A DNA stretch of 64,000 nt from Nemania diffusa. Lineage: Eukaryota; Ascomycota; Sordariomycetes; Xylariales; Xylariaceae. Position numbers and translations under genes: made by a program. This document shows positions 33,940 through 45,704 of the stretch, in pieces. The stretch covers positions 2,542,001 through 2,606,000 of the forward strand of contig JBBPUQ010000002.1 in the NCBI GenBank assembly GCA_038501195.1, in the 5' to 3' direction. Within the stretch, counting starts at the first letter, position 1. Every line of letters begins with the position of its first letter. The notes under the pieces were generated by a model, which was not told the origin of the DNA, searched no databases, and saw nothing but the letters and a program-made list of their open reading frames with translations.

Positions 33940-36670
33940 ATGTCGTCGAGTGCCCAGACCGGGGACTCCAAGCTCTTTGCTCGAGTAAGCGCATTGTCTC
34001 AATACATTCCCGATACCCGAATCTTTGCTCGTTTGCTTGCTCGTATAATTGCACAAGCCTTCCACTCCGTCTTTATTCGTTAGCCACATCACACACGTCC
34101 CTCCATGAGCACACCGTCAATTTGAACATCGCGGTGGTCAATGTGGGAGAGCATTCATTGAGTACTTGGAATGACCTCATGGCCTCGAGACCTCTATAAG
34201 CCTAATTAGTTCAATGCGCATGCATCGAACGAATCATCCCAATCCTGCCTTGACCACTCCTCCTATTATATATAATAATGCGATATTCCCCGAACCTTGC
34301 CCATCATGGCAATGTTCCTCGCGTATATCCCTCCGGACTATGGCTTACACCGCATGACTATACAGGGTAAGGTTGCCGAGCTGCGAGCCGAGTTGAACAG
34401 CGGTAGCAAGAAAGACAAGAACTTCACACAAAAGAAGATCGCCTTGAAAAAGATAGTAGCCAATATGACTATGAGCAATAACGAGATGGTCTCCTTGTTC
34501 CCCGACGTAATAAGTTGTATGCAAATCCAGAGCCTGGAAATTAAGAAAATGTAAGGCTTGCAGATGCCACACCGCAGAGAGCTGTAAGAACCCGCTTACA
34601 ATGAAGTGCAGGTGCTTCTTATTCTTGGTGAACTATTCGAGAATGCGAGCGGAAATCGCAATAAAGGCAATTCCGGTTTTGCAACAGGCAAGCTTCCTCC
34701 TGCCTCTCCTAGGCGGCTGAGGTCAAGAAGCAAGTCTAACGGCAAATAGGATATGGACGACCCTAACCCTTTGGTCAGAGCTCTAGCCCTCCGGACAATG
34801 TCCTACGTCCATGTTAGGGAGTTCGTCGAGGCAACTGTCCCACTTGTGAAACGACTACTTCGGGATACCGATCCTTATGTTCGAAAGACAGCAGCCTATT
34901 GCGTCGCAAAACTGTATGACCATGATAAGTTAATGGTGGAACAGTCCGACCTGATAGATAGATTGAATCAGCTGCTAAGAGACGACAACCCCACCGTCGT
35001 TGCCAGCGCATTAGCGAGCCTAATGGATATCTGGGAGCGGAGTGAGACTATCAAACTTACATTAGACTACAGCAACGCTTCCAAGATGGTAGCAATTTTA
35101 CCAGATTGTTCCGAGTATGTTCGCACTTCACTTAATTCACTATCACGCGGACACAAGGTTAACATTCTATAGATGGGGTCAAACATATATCCTCGAAGCT
35201 CTCATGTCATATGTGCCTCAGGAATCCGGGGAAGCTACACTTCTCGCTGAACGAATAGCACCGCGGCTCTCGCATTCCAATTCAGCCGTGGTTTTGACAT
35301 GCATACGGGTCATATTATACCTAATGAACTATATCGCTGATGAGAAGCAAATATCAGCACTATGTCGCAAGCTGTCTCCGCCACTCGTCACGTTGTTGGC
35401 TAAGGGCTCTGAAGTTCAGTATCTTGCCCTGAGAAACGCTTTACTGATCCTTCAACGGCGGCCTGATGTTCTGCGCAACGACATACGAGTCTTTTTCTGC
35501 AAATACAATGACCCAATCTACGTCAAGGTCACAAAGCTTGAGCTCATCTTCATGTTGGCGAACGAAAAGAACATCGATGAAGTGCTCACGGAGCTTCGGG
35601 AGTATGCAACGGAAGTCGACGTCCATTTTGTTCGCAAAGCGGTGCGTGCTATCGGCAAGTTGGCCATTAAGATTGAGCCTGCTGCTCGACGCTGCATCAA
35701 CCTCCTACTCGAACTTGTCTCTACGAAAGTTCCTTATATTGTACAGGAAGCCACCGTGGTTATCCGCAACATTTTCCGGAAATATCCTAACCAATATGAG
35801 TCCATCATCGGAGTGCTATGCGAACATTTAGACTCCCTCGATGAGCCTGAAGCCAAGGCGGCAATGGTGTGGGTCATCGGGCAATACGCCGATCGAATCG
35901 AGAACAGTGACGCACTCCTCGAAGATTTCCTATATTCATTCGCCGAAGAGCCTGTCGAGGTACAGCTGGCTCTGCTGACGGCAACCGTCAAGCTCTTTAT
36001 TCAACGACCAACCAAAGGCCAAGACCTCGTTCCACGTGTCCTAAAATGGGCCACAGAGGAGACCGACAACCCAGACTTGCGGGACCGGGCATATATGTAT
36101 TGGAGGCTACTGAGCACAGATGTGAACCTAGCAAAGCAAATCGTGATGGGCGACAAGCCACCCATTACCGCCGAGTCCGAGAAGCTAGACCCCCAGACTC
36201 TCGAGGAGATGTGCCTAAACGTCGGCACGCTCGCCACCATCTATCTAAAGCCGGTGCAAACAGTTTTCCGCAGCGCACGACCTCGCCGCCTCGCCGATTC
36301 GCCAGCCTTGCAGAAACACACCCTACCCACATCCCAGAATCTCCCCGCCTTCGACGCCAACAAATCTCTCTCCATGTTTGGCATGGGCGGACAAGCAGCC
36401 GTCGTCCGACCCGGTAACAACGCCGCCGCGACTAACCCCGTCACAGCAGGCGGAGCCGGCGCACCGGGCATGGCTGGCGCCGTCAACGATGCGGACGCGT
36501 ATTTTGCCGGCGTTGGCACTCAGCACATGGCCGCGATGGGGATCCACGACGATGGCTTCGGCGGCGGCACTGGCAACGAGGCCGGGTACGTCGTTAACCA
36601 ATTTGCACCACAACAAGTCCTACAACCCGCACAGGGAGTCGGTAGTAATGGGGATCTTTTGATATTATAG
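33940..36670 (+). CDS. APL2: AP-1 clathrin adaptor complex beta subunit
   Basis: Exons 33940-33984, 34366-34550, 34612-34687, 34750-35114 and 35173-36670 give 722 aa. The beta adaptin of AP-1 sorts cargo between trans-Golgi and endosomes. The protein starts SKLFAR then GKVAELRAELNSG, and runs through the HEAT-like adaptin trunk with KKIVANMTMSNNEM, MDDPNPLVRALALRTMSYV, YDHDKLMVEQSDLIDRLN, WGQTYILEALMSYVPQE and YLMNYIADEKQISALC. The C-terminal 150 aa form a Gly/Ala/Asn-rich hinge; no separate appendage domain is seen, as in other fungal AP-1 beta proteins. Intron 3 (34688-34749) begins with GC instead of GT (CAG/GCAAGC) and ends in TAG. Intron 1 is long (381 bp). Confidence 0.95.
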
Positions 36671-37496
36671 ATCAAGCGTACCGCTAATGTTCTTGTCCCT
36701 ATATTAATATCTAGGCAACTGTGAGCGCCGACCCGCGGAATTCTGCGCAGTAGCTAGGGTATTGTACAAGTTGTGGTGGTGTAAAGCAGATATGACATGA
36801 TGTAATGCATACAGAAATGGGACATAGGTACAGAATAACGTACTTGTACACTATCAATTCTCTCCTGTTTTTTTCTTATTCTTTTTTTTATTATTTTAAA
36901 AATAGAAATTTATTTCTTTTTCCAAAATCAGCATATCAAGGTAGAAACTCGTCAGAGCGGGTCAGCTATCTATGATTAGTCAGGTGTCTAACAATAATGA
37001 TTTCCCAGATTGAGTGCAGCAGAATTAGCCGTCAAATCAAACAAGACTTGGTAACGTATAATTAGATGATCTCTATAGGCGGGAGACACTAGCTGTTTCT
37101 TTTTTTTTTTTTTTTTGCAGGCAGCTAAAGAACGCTTCAAGTTGTTAGTCACAGAGGCTGACAGGTGGATGAAAGTTGATATGTTGAATTGCGCGATTAG
37201 TCTAGTATACATTTTCCCACCTCGTATTACTTAGCACAAGCAACAGCCTATATGTGTAATCTCTCTCTCGATCGAACCCTAGCATGCAACAGCTATGTGC
37301 TGCGCTGCGCACTGTACATGCTCAAACTTCCAAAACTCAAATCTTTCTTTAGACTGTCATCCTCTAGCTCGATGAAGTTCATAGTTATGCCACGCCACCG
37401 ATTCAAGCAGCTAGTAAGGTAAGGGTCTTGATCTCACACGAAATAGGAGACCGTGGTGCTAATCGATAGAGTCTACTGGAGACAATCCTCCTCTCT
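36671..37496. other. Intergenic region between convergent genes
   Basis: 3' flanks of APL2 and of the minus-strand wall protein. Contains T-rich tracts, including a run of 17 T at 37100-37116. No gene is seen. Confidence 0.45.
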
Positions 37497-39395
37497 TTAG
37501 ATGATTGATGCAATACCGGTGATGAATGCAAGAGTGATCACACCACAGATCACAGAGAGGTTAAGATCAACAGTGGAAACTCCCGCATTGGTGATAGGAA
37601 TTGGGGCAGCTGTATGGGTTGTAATGCCAAATGTCTCAGAAGACTGGGTTGTGTGTTGAGGGGAAACACTGCTTCCTGCAGCCATTGTAGCTGCCGCTGT
37701 GGATGTGCTTGGGTCAGTAGAGGCAGAAATAACATTAGTGTACTTAGCAGTAGTACAAGTAGAAGACAGTAGTTGTGGGACGGTACTGCTAAGGCCGCTC
37801 TGCAGAGAGTTAGGAACTGTAATAGTAGTTCCGGGCAACGTCGCCCAACCGGGAACACTCGGAGCTGTGGCCCACCCCGGGGCGTTGGGAGTCGGAGACC
37901 AACCTGGCACATTGGATATCGTAGGATTCCAGGAGGGAGCGGGAGCTGAAAGTGGTCCTTGAGTACCTGGTACGGTAACAACAACAGTGCTTGGCGTATT
38001 ACCTGAATTACTTGGTGTAGCAAAAATAGGTGCTGGACCGCCCGGGACCGTGACAAATGTGGTGGACAGAGCCGGTATAGTTGGTGCAGACAAGAGGCCC
38101 CAAGGGGTGGTGTCCGACTCACATGGTGTTGAAAGAGAGCTGCTGGCCTGGACCGTAACGAACGTAGTAGGTATAATTTCTGTGGTAGGTGAGGTCGGAA
38201 ATGGGTTGTTACCTGGAGCAGACTCTAAGCTAACAGTTACCGTTTCGACTACAGTTCCTAGTAAAGGAACTGTAGTAACGGTAACTCCCGGATTTGTGAT
38301 GGAAGGGTTTGGAGATTGCTGGCCGGCTGGGTTAGGAGACTGTCCTCCAGTAGGATTTGGAGACTGGCCCGGTCCAGGATTCTGTGGTTGCCCTCCTGTA
38401 GGATTAGGGGGCTGCTGTCCTTCAGTACCAGAAGGTTGTTGGCCTGCAGGGTTCGGAGATTGTTGAACTGTAGGGTTTGGTGACTGTTGTCCAGCTGGAT
38501 TGGGAGACTGCTGAGCCGTAGGGCTTGGGGATTGTTGTCCAGCAGGATTAGGAGACTGTTGGACTGTAGGGTTTGGAGACTGCTGCCCTGCAGGGTTGGG
38601 AGACTGCTCGCCTGTCGGACTAGAGGGCTGCTGTCCGGCGGTATTAGGAGGCTGACCGTAAGCTCCACTGGGAAGGTCGGGCTCTCCACCATTTCCAGTA
38701 CCGCTACCAGGGCCGTTATCAGGACCACTCCCAGGACTACTGCTTCCGGGACCACTGCTTCCGGGACCACTGCTTCCGGGCCCGCTGCCCCCAGGATTGG
38801 TACCAGGCCCGCTTCCAGTACCACCTCCAGGAGCGCTGCCAGTAGGGTTGCTACCAGTATCGCCCCCGGGGCCAGTACCGCTGCCACTGCTAGGGCTACT
38901 GCCTGTACCACTGCCTGGGCTGCTTCCTGGGCTGCTTCCTGGGCCGCTTCCTGGACCACTTCCTGAACCATCACCTGGGTTGATCCCAGGGCTGGTGCCA
39001 GTACCATAGCTACCACTCGGGCCAGGAGCGGGAGCTGTTGTGCCATCTTTGAGAACAGTCATTTCTGTGGATGAACCAGGAGGTGAAAGTATGGCTGACA
39101 AAGCCGGTGGGACAGTGGTAATAACAACAGTGGCTTCAACATAGCTATCGACACCAGGGGCAGGGGAATCTCGCTTCTCCATTTCCAGTTCATTATCAGA
39201 AGAGAAAGCAGTAGGGTAACCAGCTACGACATAGACCGTACCTAAATGAGTAAGGATAGGGTTCAGGGGAGATGTGGTGGTCGGAATAGTTGGAGAATTA
39301 TCAGTCGCAGGGTAGTCAATGTTAGACTGGGCGGCCACGATAGTCTGGCCCAAAGCCAAGAATATCGGGAAGAGCATGGTCGCCAGTGATTGCAT
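37497..39395 (-). CDS. Secreted mucin-like, probably GPI-anchored cell-wall protein
   Basis: A single-exon gene of 632 aa. It has an N-terminal signal peptide (FPIFLALGQTIVAAQS), a dibasic Kex2-type site (MEKRDSPAPG, about residue 74), and a C-terminal hydrophobic tail (VICGVITLAFITGIASII) preceded by a small-residue, Ser/Thr-rich region, the pattern of a GPI signal. The middle is low complexity in two blocks: Gly/Ser/Pro repeats of PGSG or PGSS type (about residues 130-235) and Pro/Asn/Gln repeats of the unit NPAGQQSP (about 250-360). These are followed by a Ser/Thr/Val-rich, probably O-glycosylated stretch. The function is likely structural in the wall; no enzymatic domain is seen. Confidence 0.82.
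   Translation of the reverse strand: MQSLATMLFPIFLALGQTIVAAQSNIDYPATDNSPTIPTTTSPLNPILTHLGTVYVVAGYPTAFSSDNELEMEKRDSPAPGVDSYVEATVVITTVPPALSAILSPPGSSTEMTVLKDGTTAPAPGPSGSYGTGTSPGINPGDGSGSGPGSGPGSSPGSSPGSGTGSSPSSGSGTGPGGDTGSNPTGSAPGGGTGSGPGTNPGGSGPGSSGPGSSGPGSSSPGSGPDNGPGSGTGNGGEPDLPSGAYGQPPNTAGQQPSSPTGEQSPNPAGQQSPNPTVQQSPNPAGQQSPSPTAQQSPNPAGQQSPNPTVQQSPNPAGQQPSGTEGQQPPNPTGGQPQNPGPGQSPNPTGGQSPNPAGQQSPNPSITNPGVTVTTVPLLGTVVETVTVSLESAPGNNPFPTSPTTEIIPTTFVTVQASSSLSTPCESDTTPWGLLSAPTIPALSTTFVTVPGGPAPIFATPSNSGNTPSTVVVTVPGTQGPLSAPAPSWNPTISNVPGWSPTPNAPGWATAPSVPGWATLPGTTITVPNSLQSGLSSTVPQLLSSTCTTAKYTNVISASTDPSTSTAAATMAAGSSVSPQHTTQSSETFGITTHTAAPIPITNAGVSTVDLNLSVICGVITLAFITGIASII
38310..38640 (-). repeat. Coding tandem repeat, NPAGQQSP-type
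   Basis: About a dozen imperfect copies of a unit near 30 bp, coding for (P)NP(A/T)(G/V)QQSP variants, inside the wall protein. Unit sequences differ mainly at A/T and G/V positions, with several copies nearly identical, which points to expansion by slippage or recombination. Confidence 0.75.
38730..38990 (-). repeat. Coding tandem repeat, PGSG/PGSS-type
   Basis: A Gly-Ser-Pro block of 12-15 bp units. Several adjacent units are identical at DNA level, for example the GGACCACTGCTTCC unit repeated at 38750-38780 and the CTGGGCTGCTTC unit at 38918-38945 on the plus strand. Confidence 0.7.
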
Positions 39396-42300
39396 CCCCC
39401 AACCACGAAGAGATTGACCGGGTCTTTAATCGAGGGTGTAAGTGAAGGTAGTAATTAGAGATCTAACGACACGCTGGAAATATTAAAGTTTTTGAGCAGA
39501 AACGAGTGACTGTCTGGTCTGTCTGGGAACAGTAGACGGAAATGGGAGAGTTGTAGAGGAAGAGGATGTCGAGGGTGGATAGATAGGTGAGTAGGTGAGT
39601 AGGTAGGTGGGAGAATGGGTGGCTCGAGAGAAGCGAAGATCAGAAAAGGGACGAGTGTAATCTACGATGTGAGTGAGTAGTTAGGTAGGTAGGTGCGTGT
39701 TATCTCCTACACAAACCACAGGTAAAGTGGCAAGAGCTTGGTTTCAAAATATATATAGGCGGAAGGTATAACAAACCACGCTCGCCTCTAATTTTGGCAT
39801 CAAGAGACCACGATGAAGTCAAAATGTTATATACGTCTTCTTACAAATATACCTTCTATATGAAAAGTGGCTATCAACCACCCAAGTTCATTAGGTAGTT
39901 TAGTATTTACTCTGTCTTATTTGCCCGCAAATTATGACCTTTGTCAATAACTATTTGTAAGATAACTTGTAGTTCATTACAACAGCACCCCATGGTTCCT
40001 TCCAGGTGCTCTTCTTGGGAGGGAAAGTATAATAGGTAATAGACTAAAACTGCAGGAAGTCCAGGAGCACCATGGCTGAGATCATGCCAGAGGGAGGGTT
40101 CCTTCTCTAGTATTCGATTTCGTGCATGCTATTGCTGAGTACACATATTGTTAGTTCATAAACCTATTTCCGAGCCACAGTTTCCTTTTCTTTTTCAGGA
40201 ATTACTATACAAGAAGGTGCTAAATATTTGTAGGTTTCGTTAAACGTGCAGACCAGTCATCTAATAGTCAAGCCGGCGGTACCTGCGTAGGTAGTAATGC
40301 CTTACAAGGCACTTTCATCTCGTACATGGACAAATGAGACATATTTGTTTGTTTCGCCCTTTCTCTACCTAAGGTATGTTGATTAAGTAGACAGGTGCTC
40401 GTATCTAGATAAATATATACTTGTTAATCGCCGGCAGTGCAATTGGAATCTTGTAATAGCTACATCCTATTCCATGATATTCATGAAGATTAGGTAATAC
40501 TAAGAATACCTAGGTAAGACTTTAATGCTCCCTTGCGCATATGATGCTATGCGTATATTTATGCCTATGTGGGTTAAGAGGGAGGTAAAGTAGGTGCATA
40601 TAATGTAGGTAGGTTTCTAGCCTCACGAGGTAATACATGATCACTGCAGGGTTCGATGCTCTACATTTGTCTAGATAAAAATTCTGTTTAAAATCAATGG
40701 ATAGATACCTGTGCTCACATCATTCTTCGCAACGATCCTTAATTTTTTACGAACCCACATCTAGTAGCTTTAGCCATCTTGGTTTTCGCACCCCCCATAC
40801 CCAGCATCACTCCTCCGAAATTAAGAAATCAGGAGATAAAATCTCGTAGACGTGACGATAACACCGGAGAAGCATATATACGCATTACTTCTAAAAGCCA
40901 ATAATCACCTTGGTGTGATGCGTTGGGGCTAGGAAGTACGTAACGGACATCGGAAATGGTGTAGTTGCTTTTTGCCACGAGGCGAACATCACTATCTACT
41001 CAAAGAGGCAAATCATGCACGAATCGAGGCATGTATGCATGCGAGGAGTACATCCAGATCCAAGAAGGACTGAATTGGAACGAGCACGCTGGATTTAGAA
41101 TTTTATGTCACTCTGGACACTCTAACTATTACCTAGCTAGGTACGTTATGTTTGTTGATCATATAGCGTAGGCTTATATAGGCGGTCTGGTGATTATGTT
41201 AGTAAGATATGGGTCTCACTACCGACGTAGTAATGCTACGATGGGTTGTTGGTCGCGTTTCCTCACAGCTTATGGCACGAGAAGCCTGTGAATAGGTGGG
41301 CATGAGCGAGTGCATGCTCCATTCGACGTTGTAGCGTTACTAATCACCTCCCAGTTCTGCTCCCAGGTAGCCAGTCCAATGACCTCCAGCATGCGGAGCG
41401 GTCGGGTCACCCGGGAGCCAAAAAGCGGAGCTCTGTTAGTTGCATCATGCCTCTGCTCAGACCTCTTCCGACCGCTCTCGATTCTTCTTCTCGACAGCGA
41501 GGTGCAAGCAAAGCAAGTCTGTGTAGTTATGGGCTGTGGAAACGGGGGAAATTGTGCTGGGTACATATAAGATTATAGCTATGGATCAGAGTATCATTCC
41601 CTACATGTCTTGGACTTTTGAAGATTATAAGTACGTCCCTAGGTCGGCGTGTTTGATGTTGATGCAGGGCACCTTGCAATTGCGCTAGGTGCAGGCCGCT
41701 CGACTACCTACCTAGGCAGTTGTACCTAGCGAACCAATAAGAAGATAGATATACTTGCAGGAATGACGACGGCAGAGGAGAGGCGTGATGAGGCGAGTGC
41801 TCATTCGCTGTCAACGTGAACCAAACTTGCGTGTCTTTTGGTATACGAGTGTTGTATAGTAAACATCGTCGCTCGAATCTGCTCGAACATGGCATTTTCT
41901 TCTGGCGCTTCCATCCAATTAATAGCAAGTCCTGCGGGTAGCCTGCATCCCACTATTGAGCGTCGATCGTCGTCCCTCGCTAATCAGATTTTCTCGAGGG
42001 TATGTCGGAGTAGCATGCTGTAGTTACAGTGCTACTGCGTACCTATTATAAGATGTCGCACATTTAGATCAACAACGGACATAGCACTGATTAACACGTT
42101 TTGAAAGTAGCATAAATTTTACCTTATTATGCTAGTCATAATTTGGACCCCTGATATGCAGAGTAACGTAGGAAGGTACGTACATGCTCCAGACTACCTA
42201 CTTACGCACTTACGCAGTAGGTGCCTGGCTGTCCGGGGGTCAATGTGTTAGATACCTGACTGATCGAATTATATTCAACTTTCACTACATTGTAGAACCC

Positions 42301-43424
42301 CTCCTGCCAGCCCGTACCACTTAATCCCTCATTTTTGGAACAAGGCTCTTATTTCCGAATAGATTCTAATTAATGAAATGGGCAATCTTTCTGTTTGTAC
42401 ATGTTTTATGGCACATATTTGGTGTTACGTTAGTTGGCAAACTTGAGTATCAGAATTGAGCATTACGACACAAGCCCTTGTAACCCCGGGTGGGCACCTT
42501 CAAACCTTTTAGACACAAGATTTGAGAACGGGTATCACGATGAAAAGACCTATGAAATATAGATGAGTATCTACACATTATTAGGAGTTGTCAAGCCTTC
42601 AGATATGCTATCGTGAGTTATCTTACGCCTGTAGACATGTGAAAGCTGGGGAAGATGCGGGAGGAAAGGATATTCCCAGCTGCCCCAGACCGGATCCTAG
42701 AAGGCTCTGTTAAGGTAGACGACAAGGGGCGGGTAGCCGCTGACTAGACCAATAGAGTTCCTGTAAATCGGGCTCTGGTACGTGGTTTCAGTAGGAGGTT
42801 CCCACAATTCGATGCCTCTTACCCCCTGCTAGACTAGATAGGCATGTACCTAGAAGTGCCTAGGTGGGTGCCCATGGCAGCCATGGCATCACCCTTCCAG
42901 GCAGGCCAGGTTGCTATGCAGACTTACTTGGTAGAAGTCACCGGCACGGTTCCTGTTCTTAGGCCCGAAACATCATCATCTGTCTGTCATCTCCACCATC
43001 CTATTTCCATTTCCCACCACCTAACTGAACCGGCCAATCCAGCCCATTCATCCCAATCACCCGGCCATCTTTTCTGATATTCTTTGGTTGCAGCGATTTT
43101 TCCTTTTCTCGCAGGAGAGCTACCTGGGCATTCTGATAAGGATACTGCTCTTCCGAAAGTATCTCATTTGTTTTGTTATCACGGAGCGCCTGCACCTTGT
43201 CCGCCTCTCCCTCCTTTATTCCCTTCCAGTGGATCCGATCCGACTGGTGAATGTCTCAATTGTGTGGCCAATAATTTCCCTACACCGCATTCAGTTGAGA
43301 CTTCTCGTACGTCGACGCGCTATTTTAATCATTCTCGCCTTCGCATCTCGCTGCCATCTGAACTTGTGTTCGACCTCAACGTGCCTTGCTCTGTACGGCT
43401 ACAGGCTGACCGACCGTGACAACC
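39396..43424. other. Long gene-poor region
   Basis: About 4 kb without a supported gene. A TAGGTGAG/TAGGTAGG low-complexity tract at 39585-39615 and 39680-39695 lies upstream of the wall protein. Several TACCTAGGTA-type motifs occur (for example 40507-40515, 41704-41716, 42844-42866). Overlapping ORFs on both strands at 41270-41570 are not convincing. The last 400 bp are pyrimidine-rich and are probably the leader of the UBL3-like gene. Confidence 0.45.
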
Positions 43425-44220
43425 ATGGCTGACTCCGCTTCAGCCTCTGCCGGTACGGATAACGGCTCTAAGGGGGAAAGGTTATCGATGCACCAGCCTG
43501 CCGGTGACGTGGAAATGGAAGACCTCTCTCAAAGACAACCTGATCCCGCAAATCCCGACACGCAAGCCTCCCAAAGTCACGATGGCGAGAATAGACCAAT
43601 ACCAGTTCCCGATAAGGACATAAAGGACCCACCAACTGCTGAGGCGTCATCGTCAGCTCAACATGATAACCCAACATCACCCGAAAACGAAGACTTGACG
43701 ATAGATCCAGTGGAATCCCAGCCTAGCAGCGGTGTTATTGCCGTCAACATCATGCTGCAACTCACAAATGGTGCTAGACACCCGTTCCGTATCGACGAGA
43801 AATACCTTACCAAGCGTAACGTGACGATCACGGGCAAGACGGAAGATGGCAGCATGGATCCTGCGAGCATCACAGTTTATACACTAAAAGAACTTATATT
43901 GAGGGATTGGCGAAAAGAATGGGAAGAGCCGCCAAGGGAACCCTCAAGCATAAGACTAATTCACTTTGGTAAATTGCTTGAAGACAGGAACCAACTAAGC
44001 CGTAAGTATTACTGCAACTTTCTTATACATAGCCCAAAAACCTAGCGCCATTTGTTGACGAGACACCCTTACTATAGACTACCACTTCAGTACCACAAGT
44101 AAGAATTGGGTACATATGACCGTCAAACCCCAGGATCTACTAGACGAGGAAGAAGCGGCCAAGAAAGTCAAAGAATCCAGCTCGCACAGTGGTAGGAGCG
44201 GTTGCTGCGTCATCTTATAA
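43425..44220 (+). CDS. UBL3/MUB-like prenylated ubiquitin-fold protein
   Basis: Exons 43425-44001 and 44078-44220 give 239 aa. A disordered N-terminal extension of about 105 aa precedes a ubiquitin-like fold: VIAVNIMLQLTNGARHPFRI, then YTLKELILRDWRKEW, SIRLIHFGKLLEDRNQL and, in exon 2, HMTVKPQ. The protein ends GCCVIL, a CaaX-type prenylation box with an extra cysteine, the same C-terminal signature as animal UBL3. UBL3/MUB proteins are membrane-anchored ubiquitin folds that recruit E2 enzymes or mark proteins for vesicle sorting. The N-terminal extension is longer than in animals (UBL3 about 117 aa). The start is the first ATG in frame. Confidence 0.88.
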
Positions 44221-45118
44221 TTGGCCATACGAAGTGGAGGGGACGCATCTGAATCTTTTTCACAGCGAAATGGCGACTCATCTCGATCGGCTTTGTCCAG
44301 AAGGCGAAGTACCTACGAGCCATAAGCGGGGCTATGTAGTGAGCATTGGTAATTTTGGGCGAGGGATTTTTCTTGCGTTTTCTTCTCTGGACGCTGAGGC
44401 ATCGGGCGGCGTTAAAAAAGGAGTGATTTCGACGGCTGGGGCTGCGGAGCTTGCCCATGCTAACCAACGATTGTATTTTATTGTGAGAAGATAGATGCTA
44501 TTTTGTGGTGAATACGCCGAGTATACAAGCGTGTCGGTAACGCACACATTAACGATCTCATGGAGTCGGGAGTGAGAGCCAGTCATTTGATATTGGATGA
44601 AGTGGATAAAGGGGAACCTGAACATAACTTAAATAATTTAGACCGCTGATGGGCCCTTTTCTGGCTCCTAGTGATACGAGATGGGCGAAATTGGATTGTG
44701 CAGAGTCTAGTTCGAAGCTGGCTTTTTTTTAATACCATAATTGCAAGTTAATCTACTTTCATGTGAATCTTGGCAAATTTGAAAATGGTATCTGGTTTGG
44801 AAGGGTTGTTTGTAATTCTAAATGCTTGGCATTGTACAGCATGCTGCAGAACTGTGTATCTTGTGCTGTCATCTCTGGTCATGACGCTCACGACGAAGAA
44901 GCATCTTAGTAAGAGGTGTTCTTTACCTGTAAAACTCGCATGCCATGATGTATTTCATCCCACGACCGATGCCCCCATTTTACTACCCGTTCTCACGCAA
45001 AACATCTCTGAGAGACGAGTAGTCGAGCCGGCTATCAATCGTACTATCTGCCATCAATGACGAGAGCAAATCCCAACCCCCTACCTAATCCATTTCCGTT
45101 TTCGAGCGAGGTCGACGA
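44221..45118. other. Intergenic region between convergent genes
   Basis: 3' flanks of the UBL3-like gene and UMP1. A few short ORFs occur but none has coding character. Confidence 0.45.
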
Positions 45119-45704
45119 TCAGATCTTCAGCTTCCGCTCCATCTCATCGTGGACGCCGAGCGCGCCGCGCTGCTCCTCGCCGGAGAAGACGTCCTCCCAG
45201 TCGCACGAGGCCTCGCGGCCCATGAGGACGTCCTCGTGGACGCTGGCGCTGCCGACGCCGGTGGGGCCGGCGGCGCCGCCGAGGCACGCGGGCCGCCAGG
45301 AGCCCTCGCGCGTGATCTTGAGCTCCATGCCGCGCCGGATGGGCTCCGCGATGCCGAACGTCTTGCGCAGCGACTCCATGCGCAGCGACTCCTGCGTGGC
45401 CTCCCACGCCTTCAGGCGGGACTCGAGCGGGTGCCGGGACACCGGGGCCGGCGGCGACGAGCCCGAGGAAGAGGACGCTGCTGACGCGGCGGGGTTCAGG
45501 CCCTGGCGGAGTACGTCGTAGAGGCCGGGTGCTGATGGTGCTGAGGTGGAGGGGGGCAGGTGCGTAAATGTGCTGCCGTTCTGTGCGGGGGGGACGATGC
45601 GCATCGACTGCGGGAGCGAGAGGTTAGCTTTGGTGGACTTCGAGGAGATGTTGGATGACGATGGGAATCCATGTCGGCTACGGGTTAGAACGTCCACTTA
45701 CCAT
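45119..45704 (-). CDS. UMP1: Proteasome maturation factor Ump1
   Basis: The minus-strand gene has a first coding exon of only three bases, the ATG at 45702-45704, followed by a GTAAGT donor. A 94-bp intron leads to exon 2 (45119-45607), which starts with the second codon, giving MSMRIVPPAQN and 163 aa in total (yeast Ump1: 148). Ump1 is the short-lived chaperone of 20S half-proteasome assembly. Conserved blocks are GLYDVLRQGLNP, HPLESRLKAWEATQESL, TFGIAEPIRRGMELKI, VHEDVLMGRE and WEDVF, then the terminal HDEMERKLKI. Exon 2 is very GC-rich. It shares a divergent 490-bp promoter region with the ABC ATPase gene. Confidence 0.93.

Noticed and set aside
38487..39009. Plus-strand ORFs with repeats of Arg/Leu or Pro/Leu in the wall-protein region
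   Set aside because: They are antisense reflections of the tandem repeats in the minus-strand gene, which has a signal peptide and a GPI-type tail.
41270..41570. Overlapping ORFs of 86 and 98 aa on opposite strands
   Set aside because: Neither has recognisable motifs, a leader or introns, and mirror ORFs of this kind arise by chance in GC-balanced DNA.
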